The notes beneath the pieces are model-generated. The model worked only from the letters and a program-made list of their open reading frames with translations. It was not told the origin of the DNA and ran no database searches. From an uncultured Hyphomicrobiales bacterium (lineage in GTDB: Bacteria > Pseudomonadota > Alphaproteobacteria > Rhizobiales > Ancalomicrobiaceae), in contig CAIYYN010000017.1 of NCBI GenBank assembly GCA_903930435.1, forward strand, positions 117,182 to 181,181: a DNA stretch of 64,000 bases, given 5' to 3'. Positions 27,118 through 35,282 of this stretch are shown here, one piece after another. Both the position numbers and the translations under genes were made by a program. Each line of letters opens with the position of its first letter. Position 1 is the first letter of the stretch.

Positions 27118-27338
27118 ATTGGCCAGAGCCAATCTGACGTGGTCGAGCGGGAAAATTCAAGCCCGGAATGGGTTTTTGGTAAAGGCTGCAAGGGCGCTTG
27201 AAGCGCTTCAAGTTCAGATTCTGATTCAAGCATGCGTGTCGCTGCGAAACTGAGTCAACACGCTGTCATCTTGAATCAACCAGTCTCAATCTGCGATTCG
27301 TTTCAATGTGTTGCCGTCGCATTCAAACACGCTGATTC
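27118..27338 (-). promoter_or_regulatory. Complex puuE upstream region: two palindromes and six GANTC sites
   Basis: The 256 bp between puuE and the LOG gene contain ATTGGC-CAGA-GCCAAT (27118-27133), the perfect 16-bp palindrome CTTGAAGCGCTTCAAG (27197-27212), and six GANTC sites at 27217, 27223, 27252, 27273, 27295 and 27334. Three copies of TTGAATCA (minus-strand reading at 27222-27229 and 27332-27339, plus-strand at 27271-27278) overlap some of them. GANTC is the target of the CcrM methylase of alphaproteobacteria. Confidence 0.55.
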
Positions 27339-27346
27339 AAGGTCGA

Positions 27347-27958
27347 TCACATCTGGTCGATCGGCAAGCCGCCCTCGCCGCTATCCGTTTTGACCCAGGA
27401 CCGCCGACGAACCATGTCGGTGACCAATGGGACGACATGGTCCGGATTGGTCGTCACCATATAGGCCACTTCGGCCTGCGGGCGGATAAACCCGAGATCG
27501 CGCATATGCTGGAGAAGGTCGATCAGCGGTGTCCAGAAGCCGCCGATATCGGCCAGCACGATGGGCTTGGCATGCCGCCCCAATTGCGCCCAGGTCAATT
27601 GTTCCACCAGCTCTTCCAGCGTCCCGATACCGCCGGGCAAGGCGACAAAGGCGTCTGCTGCTTCATACATCAATCGCTTGCGCTCGTGCATGTCGGCGGT
27701 CACCACGAGTTCGGTCACATCCGGCAACATGACTTCGCGATCAACCAAGAACTGGGGAATGATGCCTAGCACGGTCCCGCCCGCAGCCAGCGTTGCCTGA
27801 GCGACGACGCCCATCAGGCCGACTGCGCCGCCCCCGTAAACGAGCCGATACCCTGCCTTGCCGATGGCGGTTCCAAGCGCTTCCGCAGCCTCGCGAAAGG
27901 CTGGATCAGTGCCGAAGCTCGAGCCGCAGTAAACACAGATGGACAAGGGTTTGCTCAT
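27347..27958 (-). CDS. LOG family protein (cytokinin riboside 5'-monophosphate phosphoribohydrolase type)
   Basis: A 203-residue TIGR00730-type Rossmann protein. It begins MSKPLSICVYCGSSFGTDPA and carries the catalytic and nucleotide motif LPGGIGTLEELVEQLTWAQL. The family cleaves the N-glycosidic bond of AMP or cytokinin nucleoside monophosphates, releasing base and ribose-5-phosphate; many bacterial members were once annotated as lysine decarboxylase. The RBS is AAAGGA. It lies upstream of puuE in the same direction, but the 256-bp gap with its own regulatory signals makes a shared transcript unlikely. A purine-salvage role would suit the neighbour but is inference. Confidence 0.9.
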   Translation of the reverse strand: MSKPLSICVYCGSSFGTDPAFREAAEALGTAIGKAGYRLVYGGGAVGLMGVVAQATLAAGGTVLGIIPQFLVDREVMLPDVTELVVTADMHERKRLMYEAADAFVALPGGIGTLEELVEQLTWAQLGRHAKPIVLADIGGFWTPLIDLLQHMRDLGFIRPQAEVAYMVTTNPDHVVPLVTDMVRRRSWVKTDSGEGGLPIDQM

Positions 27959-28359
27959 GGTGACTTCCTTTGCCCGACAGGCAGCAGTGCAGTCGTCGGG
28001 TCTCGCTGATCATAGGCCGCCGGTCGATGGGTAATGATTGACACGCAACAAACCAAGCGGATTTTTTATGCATGGGTATGACTGCAGAGGCTGAAACACG
28101 ACCAGCCCCCTGTCAACGGCCCGTCAGAATGGCCTTGATCGAGCAGAAGACTCGGGCTCAGCCCCCACAATCGCGCAACGCTGGGCCGAATTCGACTATT
28201 TTTCCCGAACAATATTCCCCTTTTCTATTCCGATCAGTATGTACGGCATCCATATGATGGGTGCAGCTGGAGTCGTTCCCTTCTGAACAGGGGGCGGCAT
28301 CCGGGCTTCTTCAGATGATCCGTTGTCCAGACGACCTCCATGGTCGGGAGAGAGTTTCA

Positions 28360-30297
28360 ATGGCAGTCCAGCCTTCAGCCGGTTCACTCCCTGCGCAAGC
28401 CGCGCCTGCCAAAGAGACCAGATCTCCCAGGGACGATGGGGACACCTTCAACGCCCTCAAGCGCCTGTGGCCCTATATATGGCCGAGCGAACGACCGGAT
28501 CTCCAGCGCCGGGTGATGGTGGCCTTGGTCCTCATGGTATGCGGCAAGCTGGTCACGGTCGCCTTGCCACTTGTCTACAAATGGTCAACCGATTCCCTGC
28601 TGCCGTCGGCCCTCAAGGCCGAGATGGCGCAGAATCCAATGATCTCGCTCCCGGTGCTACTGGTATTGCTCTACGGCGTTGTCCGCATTCTGTTTAACGG
28701 TCTGAACCAATTGCGCGACGGGTTGTTCGCCTCCGTCGGCCAATATGCCGTGCGCGGCATGGGCACGCGCACCTTCAAGCACTTGCATGAATTGTCGCTG
28801 CGCTATCACCTGACGCGTCGCACCGGCGGCCTCAGCCGCGTCATCGAACGCGGTACGACCGGCATCGAAACCATTGTCCGCCTGACGATCCTTGTCGGCG
28901 CGCCGACGATCCTTGAACTCGTCTTCATGGTCGTGATCATCGCGTGGGAATTCGACCTGACCTATATTCCGGTGATGGCGGTGACTGTCTGGCTCTACAT
29001 CTGGTTTTCGGTGTGGACGTCGGATCGGCGCATGAGCATCCGGCGTGAAATGAACGACGCCGACACCGACTCCATGTCCAAGGCAGTCGACAGTCTGCTG
29101 AACTATGAAACTGTCAAATATTTCAACGCTGAGGGCCTCGAAGCTGAACGCTACGACCGGGCGATGGCCAAGCGCTCCAACGCTGCGACGCGGACCTATA
29201 CTTCGCTCGCCTGGTTGAACTTCGGGCAAGCCGTCATCTTCACGCTGGGCATGGTTGCCACCATGGCGCTATCAGCGTCAGCGGTCGTGCAAGGCCATCA
29301 GTCGATTGGCCAGTTTGTCATGATCAATGCCTTGATGATGCAGCTGTCGATCCCGCTCAATTTCATCGGGACGCTCTATCGTGAAATCAAGCAGGGGCTG
29401 GTCGACATCGAGGCGATGTTCAAGGTGATCGATGTGCCACCGGAAGTCGTCGACAAGCCCGGCGCACCAGACCTGGTCATCAACAACGCCAGCGTCACCT
29501 TTGAAAACGTCTCGTTCTCCTATGATGCCGAACGGCAGATCCTGAACAATGTCAGCTTCACGGTTCCTGCTGGCAAGACGGTGGCCATTGTCGGCCCGTC
29601 CGGTGCGGGCAAGTCGACGATCTCGCGACTGCTGTTCCGCTTTTATGATGTCGCCAAGGGCCGCATCCTGATCGACGGACAGGACATCCGCGATATCTCC
29701 CAGACGAGCCTGAGGCGGAATATCGGCATGGTGCCGCAGGATACCGTGCTCTTTAACGACACCATCAAATACAACATCCGTTACGGACGCCGCGACGCGA
29801 CCGACGAGGAGATCATCGAAGCCGCCCGCCTCGCCCAGATCGCGCCATTCATAGAACGCCTGCCGCATAGCTTTGAAACCGAGGTCGGCGAGCGTGGACT
29901 GAAATTGTCCGGCGGCGAGAAGCAGCGAGTTGCGATTGCCCGCACCATCTTGAAGGCCCCGCCAATCCTGATGCTGGATGAGGCCACGTCGGCGCTCGAT
30001 ACGCACACGGAACGCGAGATCCAGTCCGCACTCGATACGGTCTCGAAAAATCGCACGACGCTGGTCATCGCGCATCGCTTGTCAACGGTCGTCGAAGCCG
30101 ACGAAATCATCGTCCTCGAGCAAGGCGTCATCGTCGAACGCGGCACGCACGAAGATCTTCTGGCACAAAATGGCCTCTATCATTCCATGTGGATCCGCCA
30201 GCGCGCCGTCGACGAAGCCCGCGAGCGTCTCAAGGAGACTGAAGCCGCCAATGCGGTCTTTGAGAAGGCCGGAACAAAGGCAACAGCCGCCGAATAG
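28360..30297 (+). CDS. Atm1/ABCB7-type ABC exporter, fused permease-ATPase
   Basis: A 645-residue half-transporter with six membrane segments (about 50-350) and a C-terminal nucleotide-binding domain. The start MAVQPSAGSLPAQ follows GGGAGAGAG; the open frame continues upstream but begins with GTG. Diagnostic features of the Atm1 family are SLLNYETVKYFNAEGLEAE and YREIKQGLVDIEAMFKV. The ATPase motifs are VGPSGAGKSTISR (Walker A), KLSGGEKQRVAIART (signature) and ILMLDEATSALD (Walker B). Family members export glutathione-conjugated metals or glutathione persulfide from the cytoplasm. In related alphaproteobacteria this gene neighbours psd and pssA, as here, although two extra genes intervene. 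Confidence 0.92.
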   Translation: MAVQPSAGSLPAQAAPAKETRSPRDDGDTFNALKRLWPYIWPSERPDLQRRVMVALVLMVCGKLVTVALPLVYKWSTDSLLPSALKAEMAQNPMISLPVLLVLLYGVVRILFNGLNQLRDGLFASVGQYAVRGMGTRTFKHLHELSLRYHLTRRTGGLSRVIERGTTGIETIVRLTILVGAPTILELVFMVVIIAWEFDLTYIPVMAVTVWLYIWFSVWTSDRRMSIRREMNDADTDSMSKAVDSLLNYETVKYFNAEGLEAERYDRAMAKRSNAATRTYTSLAWLNFGQAVIFTLGMVATMALSASAVVQGHQSIGQFVMINALMMQLSIPLNFIGTLYREIKQGLVDIEAMFKVIDVPPEVVDKPGAPDLVINNASVTFENVSFSYDAERQILNNVSFTVPAGKTVAIVGPSGAGKSTISRLLFRFYDVAKGRILIDGQDIRDISQTSLRRNIGMVPQDTVLFNDTIKYNIRYGRRDATDEEIIEAARLAQIAPFIERLPHSFETEVGERGLKLSGGEKQRVAIARTILKAPPILMLDEATSALDTHTEREIQSALDTVSKNRTTLVIAHRLSTVVEADEIIVLEQGVIVERGTHEDLLAQNGLYHSMWIRQRAVDEARERLKETEAANAVFEKAGTKATAAE

Positions 30298-30377
30298 TCA
30301 CGTCCAAGGGACACAGTCTCGACATGCCCTACACGTGATCGGGAGGTACGAGAGAACTGTCGGACCACTCAGGCCCG

Positions 30378-31946
30378 TCACCGTGTGCGTGTCACCGTCA
30401 GGGTCACTGACCCCGTGTTATTGCCATATCCGAGCCAGGAATCGTTGGCGTAACAGTAAAAATACCCATCAGCCACCGGACTGATTGTCGCTCCGGCGCC
30501 GATGACAATTTCCTGATTGGGCCGTTCCACGGTGACGTCCCCATTGATGCCATTTGCGATGACGCCGATGAGGCTTAGCCAGTTTGCAGCAAGGTTCCGC
30601 TTGGCGATGAAAGCCCCTTTTGCCGAGGCATCCAGCAGGGTGTTGTAGGCTCTGAGCGCCGCATCAGCGAGATCCCCGACGATATCGGCGATACGAGAGA
30701 CATTAGGCGACCCGTCATCATGGCCATCCGGGTCACAAGCCAGACCGCTATCTGACCAATTGCCCGCCGCCGTACACAGATACGTCGCGCCCGCCCGAAG
30801 ATAGAGCCCGGTCGACACCCATGCCGTGTTGGCAGGCACGGTCAGCGTGATAGATTGTCCGACAGCCAGTTCGCGGGTCGGGCGGTAGGCGTCAGCAGTC
30901 GCAGCCGTTTTGGTTATCCGTTCGGTGACGGCGGGATGCTGGTAGACTGGCGGGCTCGTCGCATCAAGGCGTGGCACCACGCGTTGCGTCGTCGGCAGGT
31001 GCTGGAAGACACCCGCCACGGAATTATGCAAGGTCCCCATCGGATCCGGCTGGATGGGAATCGGCAAGGGATCAATACACCGCAGACCGCATCCCTTGGA
31101 TTCTTCAATCATCCATTGGAGCGCACAATCGGCGAGCGCTGTATCGCCCTCGGCATAACCGCCACCGACATCCGCATGGGCACCCGCAAACCAGACTTGC
31201 TTGACGCTGTCCGGCGAGGCCGTATTCCGCTCAGCTTCATTCGTCCAAAGCGTCGGCACGAAGGTCGCCCGATGTTCGTCCAGCGCAACGGCATGACGAG
31301 CATTTTGCACGTTTGGACTGATGCCCTTGTCATGAAACTCGATTGTCACGTAGTCATCGATCAGACTGAAGCCGGGCAAGTCCCTGGGGACACCGAGCGC
31401 GCCGACCGTATCCCAGACACCGACAAACCAGATCGGCGTACTACTTGATCGCTGCGTATTATCGGCCACGTTGAAAAACGGAGCCGGGCCGATGCGTGCA
31501 CCCACGCCGCCGCCGCGATACTCGACAAAGATTTCGTCGAGCAGCGGTGGCTGGTCACCGGATGCCACGCCACCGGGGCCAAAATTCGCCAGTCCGCATT
31601 TGCTGATCAATCCGGCCAGCGCCCGGGCCGTATAGGCACCGCGACTAAACCCGAACAGGAAGATCTGATCAGTCGGCTGATAATTTGTTGCCAGCCACGT
31701 GTAGCAATTCCTGACATGATTTGTCAGTCCAAGCCCGGTCACCGCTGCAAGCGCATTCATAAGCTTACCATCCTGCGTTCCCACGCCGGGATGATAATAG
31801 ACAAGCTGCTGATGATCATTGACGGCCAATTGCGACATCTTCTGAACATTTGTCGGACTTGGCTTCCCCTGATAGGTCGTACTGGGCGAATTCCACGTTC
31901 CTTCACAACAAACAACAAGATTGCGTGTCATGCCAAATCCAATCAT
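30378..31946 (-). CDS. DUF2235 alpha/beta-hydrolase with C-terminal LecA (PA-IL)-like lectin domain
   Basis: A 522-residue protein. The N-terminal two thirds are a DUF2235 hydrolase: NLVVCCEGTWNSP, nucleophile elbow FLFGFSRGAYTARALAG and the family Asp/His motif WFAGAHADVGGGYAEGD. DUF2235 includes the Tle1-type phospholipase effectors of type VI secretion. The last 150 or so residues look like the galactose-binding lectin PA-IL/LecA. After an Ig-like strand region (GLYLRAGATYLCTAAGNW), the segment YCYANDSWLGYGNNTGS aligns with the LecA calcium loop (YNDVPGTYGNNSGS), keeping Asp100, Asn107 and Asn108. No secretion signal and no T6SS or VgrG genes are visible. An alternative start is the ATG at 31931. 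It lies between atm1 and a GST. Confidence 0.8.
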   Translation of the reverse strand: MIGFGMTRNLVVCCEGTWNSPSTTYQGKPSPTNVQKMSQLAVNDHQQLVYYHPGVGTQDGKLMNALAAVTGLGLTNHVRNCYTWLATNYQPTDQIFLFGFSRGAYTARALAGLISKCGLANFGPGGVASGDQPPLLDEIFVEYRGGGVGARIGPAPFFNVADNTQRSSSTPIWFVGVWDTVGALGVPRDLPGFSLIDDYVTIEFHDKGISPNVQNARHAVALDEHRATFVPTLWTNEAERNTASPDSVKQVWFAGAHADVGGGYAEGDTALADCALQWMIEESKGCGLRCIDPLPIPIQPDPMGTLHNSVAGVFQHLPTTQRVVPRLDATSPPVYQHPAVTERITKTAATADAYRPTRELAVGQSITLTVPANTAWVSTGLYLRAGATYLCTAAGNWSDSGLACDPDGHDDGSPNVSRIADIVGDLADAALRAYNTLLDASAKGAFIAKRNLAANWLSLIGVIANGINGDVTVERPNQEIVIGAGATISPVADGYFYCYANDSWLGYGNNTGSVTLTVTRTR

Positions 31947-32167
31947 TTAGTTAAGTCGATCCTGAAAGTGCATAATTAGCGGTTTATCAACCCAATGCAA
32001 TCCGATTGCAGCAAAGACAATTGCGTCTCTTGCGTGAAATGCGCCACGTGCAGACCATCAAGCTACCGGCGCTCGCTCACACGAATTGCTCTTCGCCCCC
32101 CGTGACAAATTCGTCTGATTTGGCGATGGTGAGGCCAACGCAATCGCGATGTCGCTCGAGAGGGTCC

Positions 32168-32821
32168 ATGCAAACGTTCTACTATTCACCCGGTGCCTGC
32201 TCATTGGCCCCGCACATCGTGCTCGAAGAGGTCGGCGCGACCTATCAGCGGCAGATCGTCAAGGCCGGTACCGATACGCAAACTGATTCCTGGCGGGCCA
32301 TCAACCCGAAAGGCCGTGTCCCCGCGCTGAGTGGCGTGACAGGCTCAAGCGGCGGCATGGGCGACCTGTTGACCGAAGCCAACGCCATCATGATCTATCT
32401 GGCACGTAGCTATCCTGAGGCCGGGCTGATCCCGTCGGAACCCGCCCGCGAGGCCCGCATGATCGAGTGGCTGAATTATCTGGCCACTGGCGTCCATTCG
32501 AGCATCTACGGCAGCATCCGTCGCACCGGACGCTTCGTTGATAATCCCGACCTGTTCCCCCCCATTCAGGACAAGGGACGCCGCTCGCTGCGCGATGCCT
32601 TTGCCTATATCGAGGGCTTGCTTGGCGATGGCCGGGACTGGGCCGTCCCCGGCAGCTACACCCTCGCCGACCCCTACCTGCTTGTTTTCTACTATTTCGG
32701 TTACGGCGCAGGCTTTGACAGCAAGGTCGATTATCCCAACTGGCGCAAGCACACCGAAAAGCTCATGGCCCGTCCGGCCGTCCAGCGTGTGATTGCGATT
32801 GAAGGCTTGAATTTGCCGTGA
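32168..32821 (+). CDS. Glutathione S-transferase family protein
   Basis: A 217-residue GST. The thioredoxin-fold N-terminus MQTFYYSPGACSLAPHIVLE has the beta-class hallmark YSPGACSLA, with the glutathione contact NPKGRVPALSG and the C-terminal all-helical domain ending RKHTEKLMARPAVQRVIAIE. The start is the ATG at 32168 behind GAGAGGG; the open frame upstream encodes nothing recognisable. It probably conjugates or reduces electrophiles with glutathione. The nearby Atm1 exporter handles glutathione conjugates, a plausible functional link. The preceding 220 bp (31947-32167) show no gene. Confidence 0.9.
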   Translation: MQTFYYSPGACSLAPHIVLEEVGATYQRQIVKAGTDTQTDSWRAINPKGRVPALSGVTGSSGGMGDLLTEANAIMIYLARSYPEAGLIPSEPAREARMIEWLNYLATGVHSSIYGSIRRTGRFVDNPDLFPPIQDKGRRSLRDAFAYIEGLLGDGRDWAVPGSYTLADPYLLVFYYFGYGAGFDSKVDYPNWRKHTEKLMARPAVQRVIAIEGLNLP

Positions 32822-32948
32822 CCAGCCGTGAGATCTGTACGAACTGAACGCAGCGAACGCAGGACACACACTCCCCTCCCTTGCCCCCTGCCCTTGTTCC
32901 GTGCGAAACCCTGTGGCTCGTGCCAATAGCCGCAGGTTCAGCGTTCCC

Positions 32949-33653
32949 ATGAATTCGATTTTCGCCTCGATCACCAAGGCCATTCCGCCGGTCAATAAGG
33001 AAGGCTATCCGTTCATCGCGATAGCCGGGCTCATCACGCTGGTGCTCGGGCTGTTTTCAACCTCGCTGTTCTGGATCTGCCTGGGGCTGACGATCTGGGT
33101 CGTGTTATTCTTCCGGGATCCCGCCCGCGTCACACCGGTCAACCCGGATTTTGTGATATCGCCTGCCGATGGCATCGTCTCCTATGTCGGCCTCGTCAAT
33201 CCGCCCCTGGAACTGGATTTGCCCGAAGAGCACTATCTGCGCGTTTCCATCTTCATGAATGTGTTCAATTGCCACGTGAACCGCGCCCCGATCGCTGGCC
33301 GTATCCATCAGATCGTCTACACGCCCGGCAAATTCATCAATGCGGAACTGGACAAGGCAAGCGAGCACAACGAACGCAATGGCCTTGTGATCGTTGGCGA
33401 ACGCGCGACAATCGGCGTTGTCCAGATCGCCGGTCTTATCGCACGCCGCATTGTCTGCTGGAGCATCCCCGGCGATGAATTGAACGCCGGCGAGCGCTTC
33501 GGCATGATCCGGTTTGGCTCGCGGCTCGATGTCTACATGCCGGCCGACACCGTTCCCTCCGTTGCCGTTGGTCAGACGGCAATCGCCGGAGAAACAGTGC
33601 TGGCCGATCTCTCGGCAACTGGCGACAACTCCATGCTGGTTCGTGTTGGGTGA
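32949..33653 (+). CDS. psd: Phosphatidylserine decarboxylase proenzyme (short type)
   Basis: A 234-residue protein of the archaeal/alphaproteobacterial short Psd class. An N-terminal membrane segment ([20 protein letters not shown]) precedes [32 protein letters not shown] and the processing site [13 protein letters not shown]. Self-cleavage at the Gly-Ser produces the pyruvoyl cofactor. The enzyme converts phosphatidylserine to phosphatidylethanolamine at the inner membrane. pssA follows after 4 nt, so the two steps of PE synthesis form an operon. The Shine-Dalgarno before the ATG at 32949 is weak. Confidence 0.95.
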   Translation: MNSIFASITKAIPPVNKEGYPFIAIAGLITLVLGLFSTSLFWICLGLTIWVVLFFRDPARVTPVNPDFVISPADGIVSYVGLVNPPLELDLPEEHYLRVSIFMNVFNCHVNRAPIAGRIHQIVYTPGKFINAELDKASEHNERNGLVIVGERATIGVVQIAGLIARRIVCWSIPGDELNAGERFGMIRFGSRLDVYMPADTVPSVAVGQTAIAGETVLADLSATGDNSMLVRVG

Positions 33654-33657
33654 AGCG

Positions 33658-34509
33658 ATGAGTGAACTGTTTCCGCCCGTCGATCATCAGTCTGTGAAAA
33701 GCGGCCATCGTTTCAAGCGATTGCGAGCCGTGCCCTTCCGTGTTGTTCTACCCAATCTTGTGACGCTCCTCTCGCTGTGTGCGGGCCTGACCGCCGTTCG
33801 CATGGGGCTGGAAGGACGCTGGGAATGGGCCGTGGGAGCAGTCGCGCTCGCCGCAATCCTTGACGGCATTGATGGCCGCGTCGCCCGCTGGCTGAAGGGC
33901 ACGTCGAAATTCGGCGCGGAACTCGACAGTCTCGCCGACTTCGTGAATTTCGGCGTGGCTCCGGTGCTCATGCTGTATCTCTGGATGCTGCAATTGCACC
34001 CGTCATTCGGCTGGCTCGCGGTGCTGGCGTTTTCGATGGCGATGGCGCTGCGTCTGGCCCGCTTCAACGTGATGAGCGAAAAACCACTGCTCAATTGGCA
34101 GAAGGACTATTTCACGGGTATGCCCGCACCCGCCGCAGCCCTCAATGCTCTCTTGCCGCTCTATATCAACACCGTCATCGAGATCCCGCACACAGGCGCC
34201 GTCGCCCTGATCATCGCTGCCTATGTCGTGTTTATTGCCTTCATGATGGTATCGACGATCCCGACCTATTCAGGAAAAACCATCGGCGCACGCATCCCGC
34301 GGGAACGCGTCATTCCCATGTCCGTCGGGTTTGTTCTGATCGTCGCGGCGCTGATCAGCTATCCGATGCAGATCCTCGCATTAGTCTCGATCGCCTATCT
34401 TGCGTATATTCCCTTCGGTTGGCATCGCTACAATCAGCTCGCAAGGCTCTCGACGCCGACCGTCGAGCAGGAGTCGGATGCCGACATGGAAACGGAATCA
34501 GAAGCCTAG
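33658..34509 (+). CDS. pssA: CDP-diacylglycerol-serine O-phosphatidyltransferase
   Basis: A 283-residue polytopic membrane enzyme with the CDP-alcohol phosphotransferase signature DGIDGRVARWLKGTSKFG continuing into AELDSLAD (DG-x2-AR-x8-G-x3-D-x3-D). It makes phosphatidylserine from CDP-diacylglycerol and serine, the substrate of Psd encoded 4 nt upstream. The ATG at 33658 follows GGGTGAAG. Its TAG stop (34507-34509) lies inside the 4-bp CTAG target duplication of the MITE that begins at the next base. The insertion therefore left the protein end unchanged but replaced the original 3' flank. Confidence 0.95.
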   Translation: MSELFPPVDHQSVKSGHRFKRLRAVPFRVVLPNLVTLLSLCAGLTAVRMGLEGRWEWAVGAVALAAILDGIDGRVARWLKGTSKFGAELDSLADFVNFGVAPVLMLYLWMLQLHPSFGWLAVLAFSMAMALRLARFNVMSEKPLLNWQKDYFTGMPAPAAALNALLPLYINTVIEIPHTGAVALIIAAYVVFIAFMMVSTIPTYSGKTIGARIPRERVIPMSVGFVLIVAALISYPMQILALVSIAYLAYIPFGWHRYNQLARLSTPTVEQESDADMETESEA

Positions 34510-34774
34510 GGCTCGTTGACAAATAGGATTTGGAGCGCGGTATGAGCGCAAATCGTCCAGATTTAGGAGAAAATGCGCAGGCTGGGTTATCCCCAGTCAA
34601 GCGTTTTCGACACCAAGCTGGGCGATTTGCGCCATACCCCGACGGGGCGCGGCGAAATTCGGCGGGGAATGCGTTGAACCTCCCTCGTGGAGATGAGCTC
34701 CACCGCGGTCGATTCGCCTTTTCCGCGCCAAATTTCGACTCGCGCCGCGCCCGAAACCTATTTGTCAACGAGCC
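34510..34774. mobile_element. 265-bp MITE with perfect terminal inverted repeats and CTAG target duplication
   Basis: GGCTCGTTGACAAATAGG (34510-34527) is repeated as its exact reverse complement at 34757-34774. Both ends are flanked by CTAG (34506-34509 and 34775-34778), extending the symmetry to 23 bp per side. The interior encodes no transposase. It holds imperfect inverted segments (around 34540-34556 with 34622-34640, and 34651-34669 with 34725-34752), so its RNA would fold strongly. GG-starting termini with a YTAR-type 4-bp duplication are typical of the IS5 group, suggesting a non-autonomous derivative. No full-length parent is in the window. Confidence 0.85.
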
Positions 34775-34792
34775 CTAGGGATCGCGACCGGT

Positions 34793-35119
34793 TTACTCCG
34801 CAAAGAACCGGTTCTTGATCGCGGCGATCCGGTCGGCGAGCGGAGCGGTTGGGAAGGCAAGACGCAGCGATTGCAACGCCTCGGCATCGCTTTCCGGTTC
34901 GAGAAACGTCAGAAAGGCCCGCATCTCGTCAACAGCGGCATCAATCCGGTCATTGAGCCTGGCGGCGTCTGGTCTTTCGGCTTTTCCGTCACCGGACGTC
35001 GAACGTGCGTATGAGGGCCGCGACAGGTTGAGATCAGACAACGGTTTTTCAGCGTCATAACACGCGCTGCCGTCGTCGAGTTGATCTGATAGAAGCGACA
35101 ATGCGATGCCTGCGCCCAT
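34793..35119 (-). CDS. Hypothetical protein, 108 aa
   Basis: The protein starts MGAGIALSLLSDQLDDGSAC behind a GGAG Shine-Dalgarno and ends 18 bp from the MITE. The middle is polar and probably disordered (SRPSYARSTSGDGKAE). The C-terminal half is helical and acidic (LNDRIDAAVDEMRAFLTFL, then DRIAAIKNRFFAE). No family was recognised. There is no signal peptide. Codon use resembles the neighbours and the reading frame is well preceded, so it is probably real. Confidence 0.6.
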   Translation of the reverse strand: MGAGIALSLLSDQLDDGSACYDAEKPLSDLNLSRPSYARSTSGDGKAERPDAARLNDRIDAAVDEMRAFLTFLEPESDAEALQSLRLAFPTAPLADRIAAIKNRFFAE

Positions 35120-35282
35120 CTGCGATCTCCGTCTGTCCCGAGGTCACTCTCCCAAACGAATCACTGATCTCGTCCATCAGAATCCAATTGAACGCTCCGC
35201 AGGTAAAGATCTGATAAACATCGAATACAGATGAATATTTCAGCAGAGTGCCTGTTCAACAGTCATATTCGCCATAAACGCC

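Noticed and set aside
34355..34768. 137-codon minus-strand ORF across the MITE
   Set aside because: It spans pssA antisense sequence and the MITE interior and has no transposase features.
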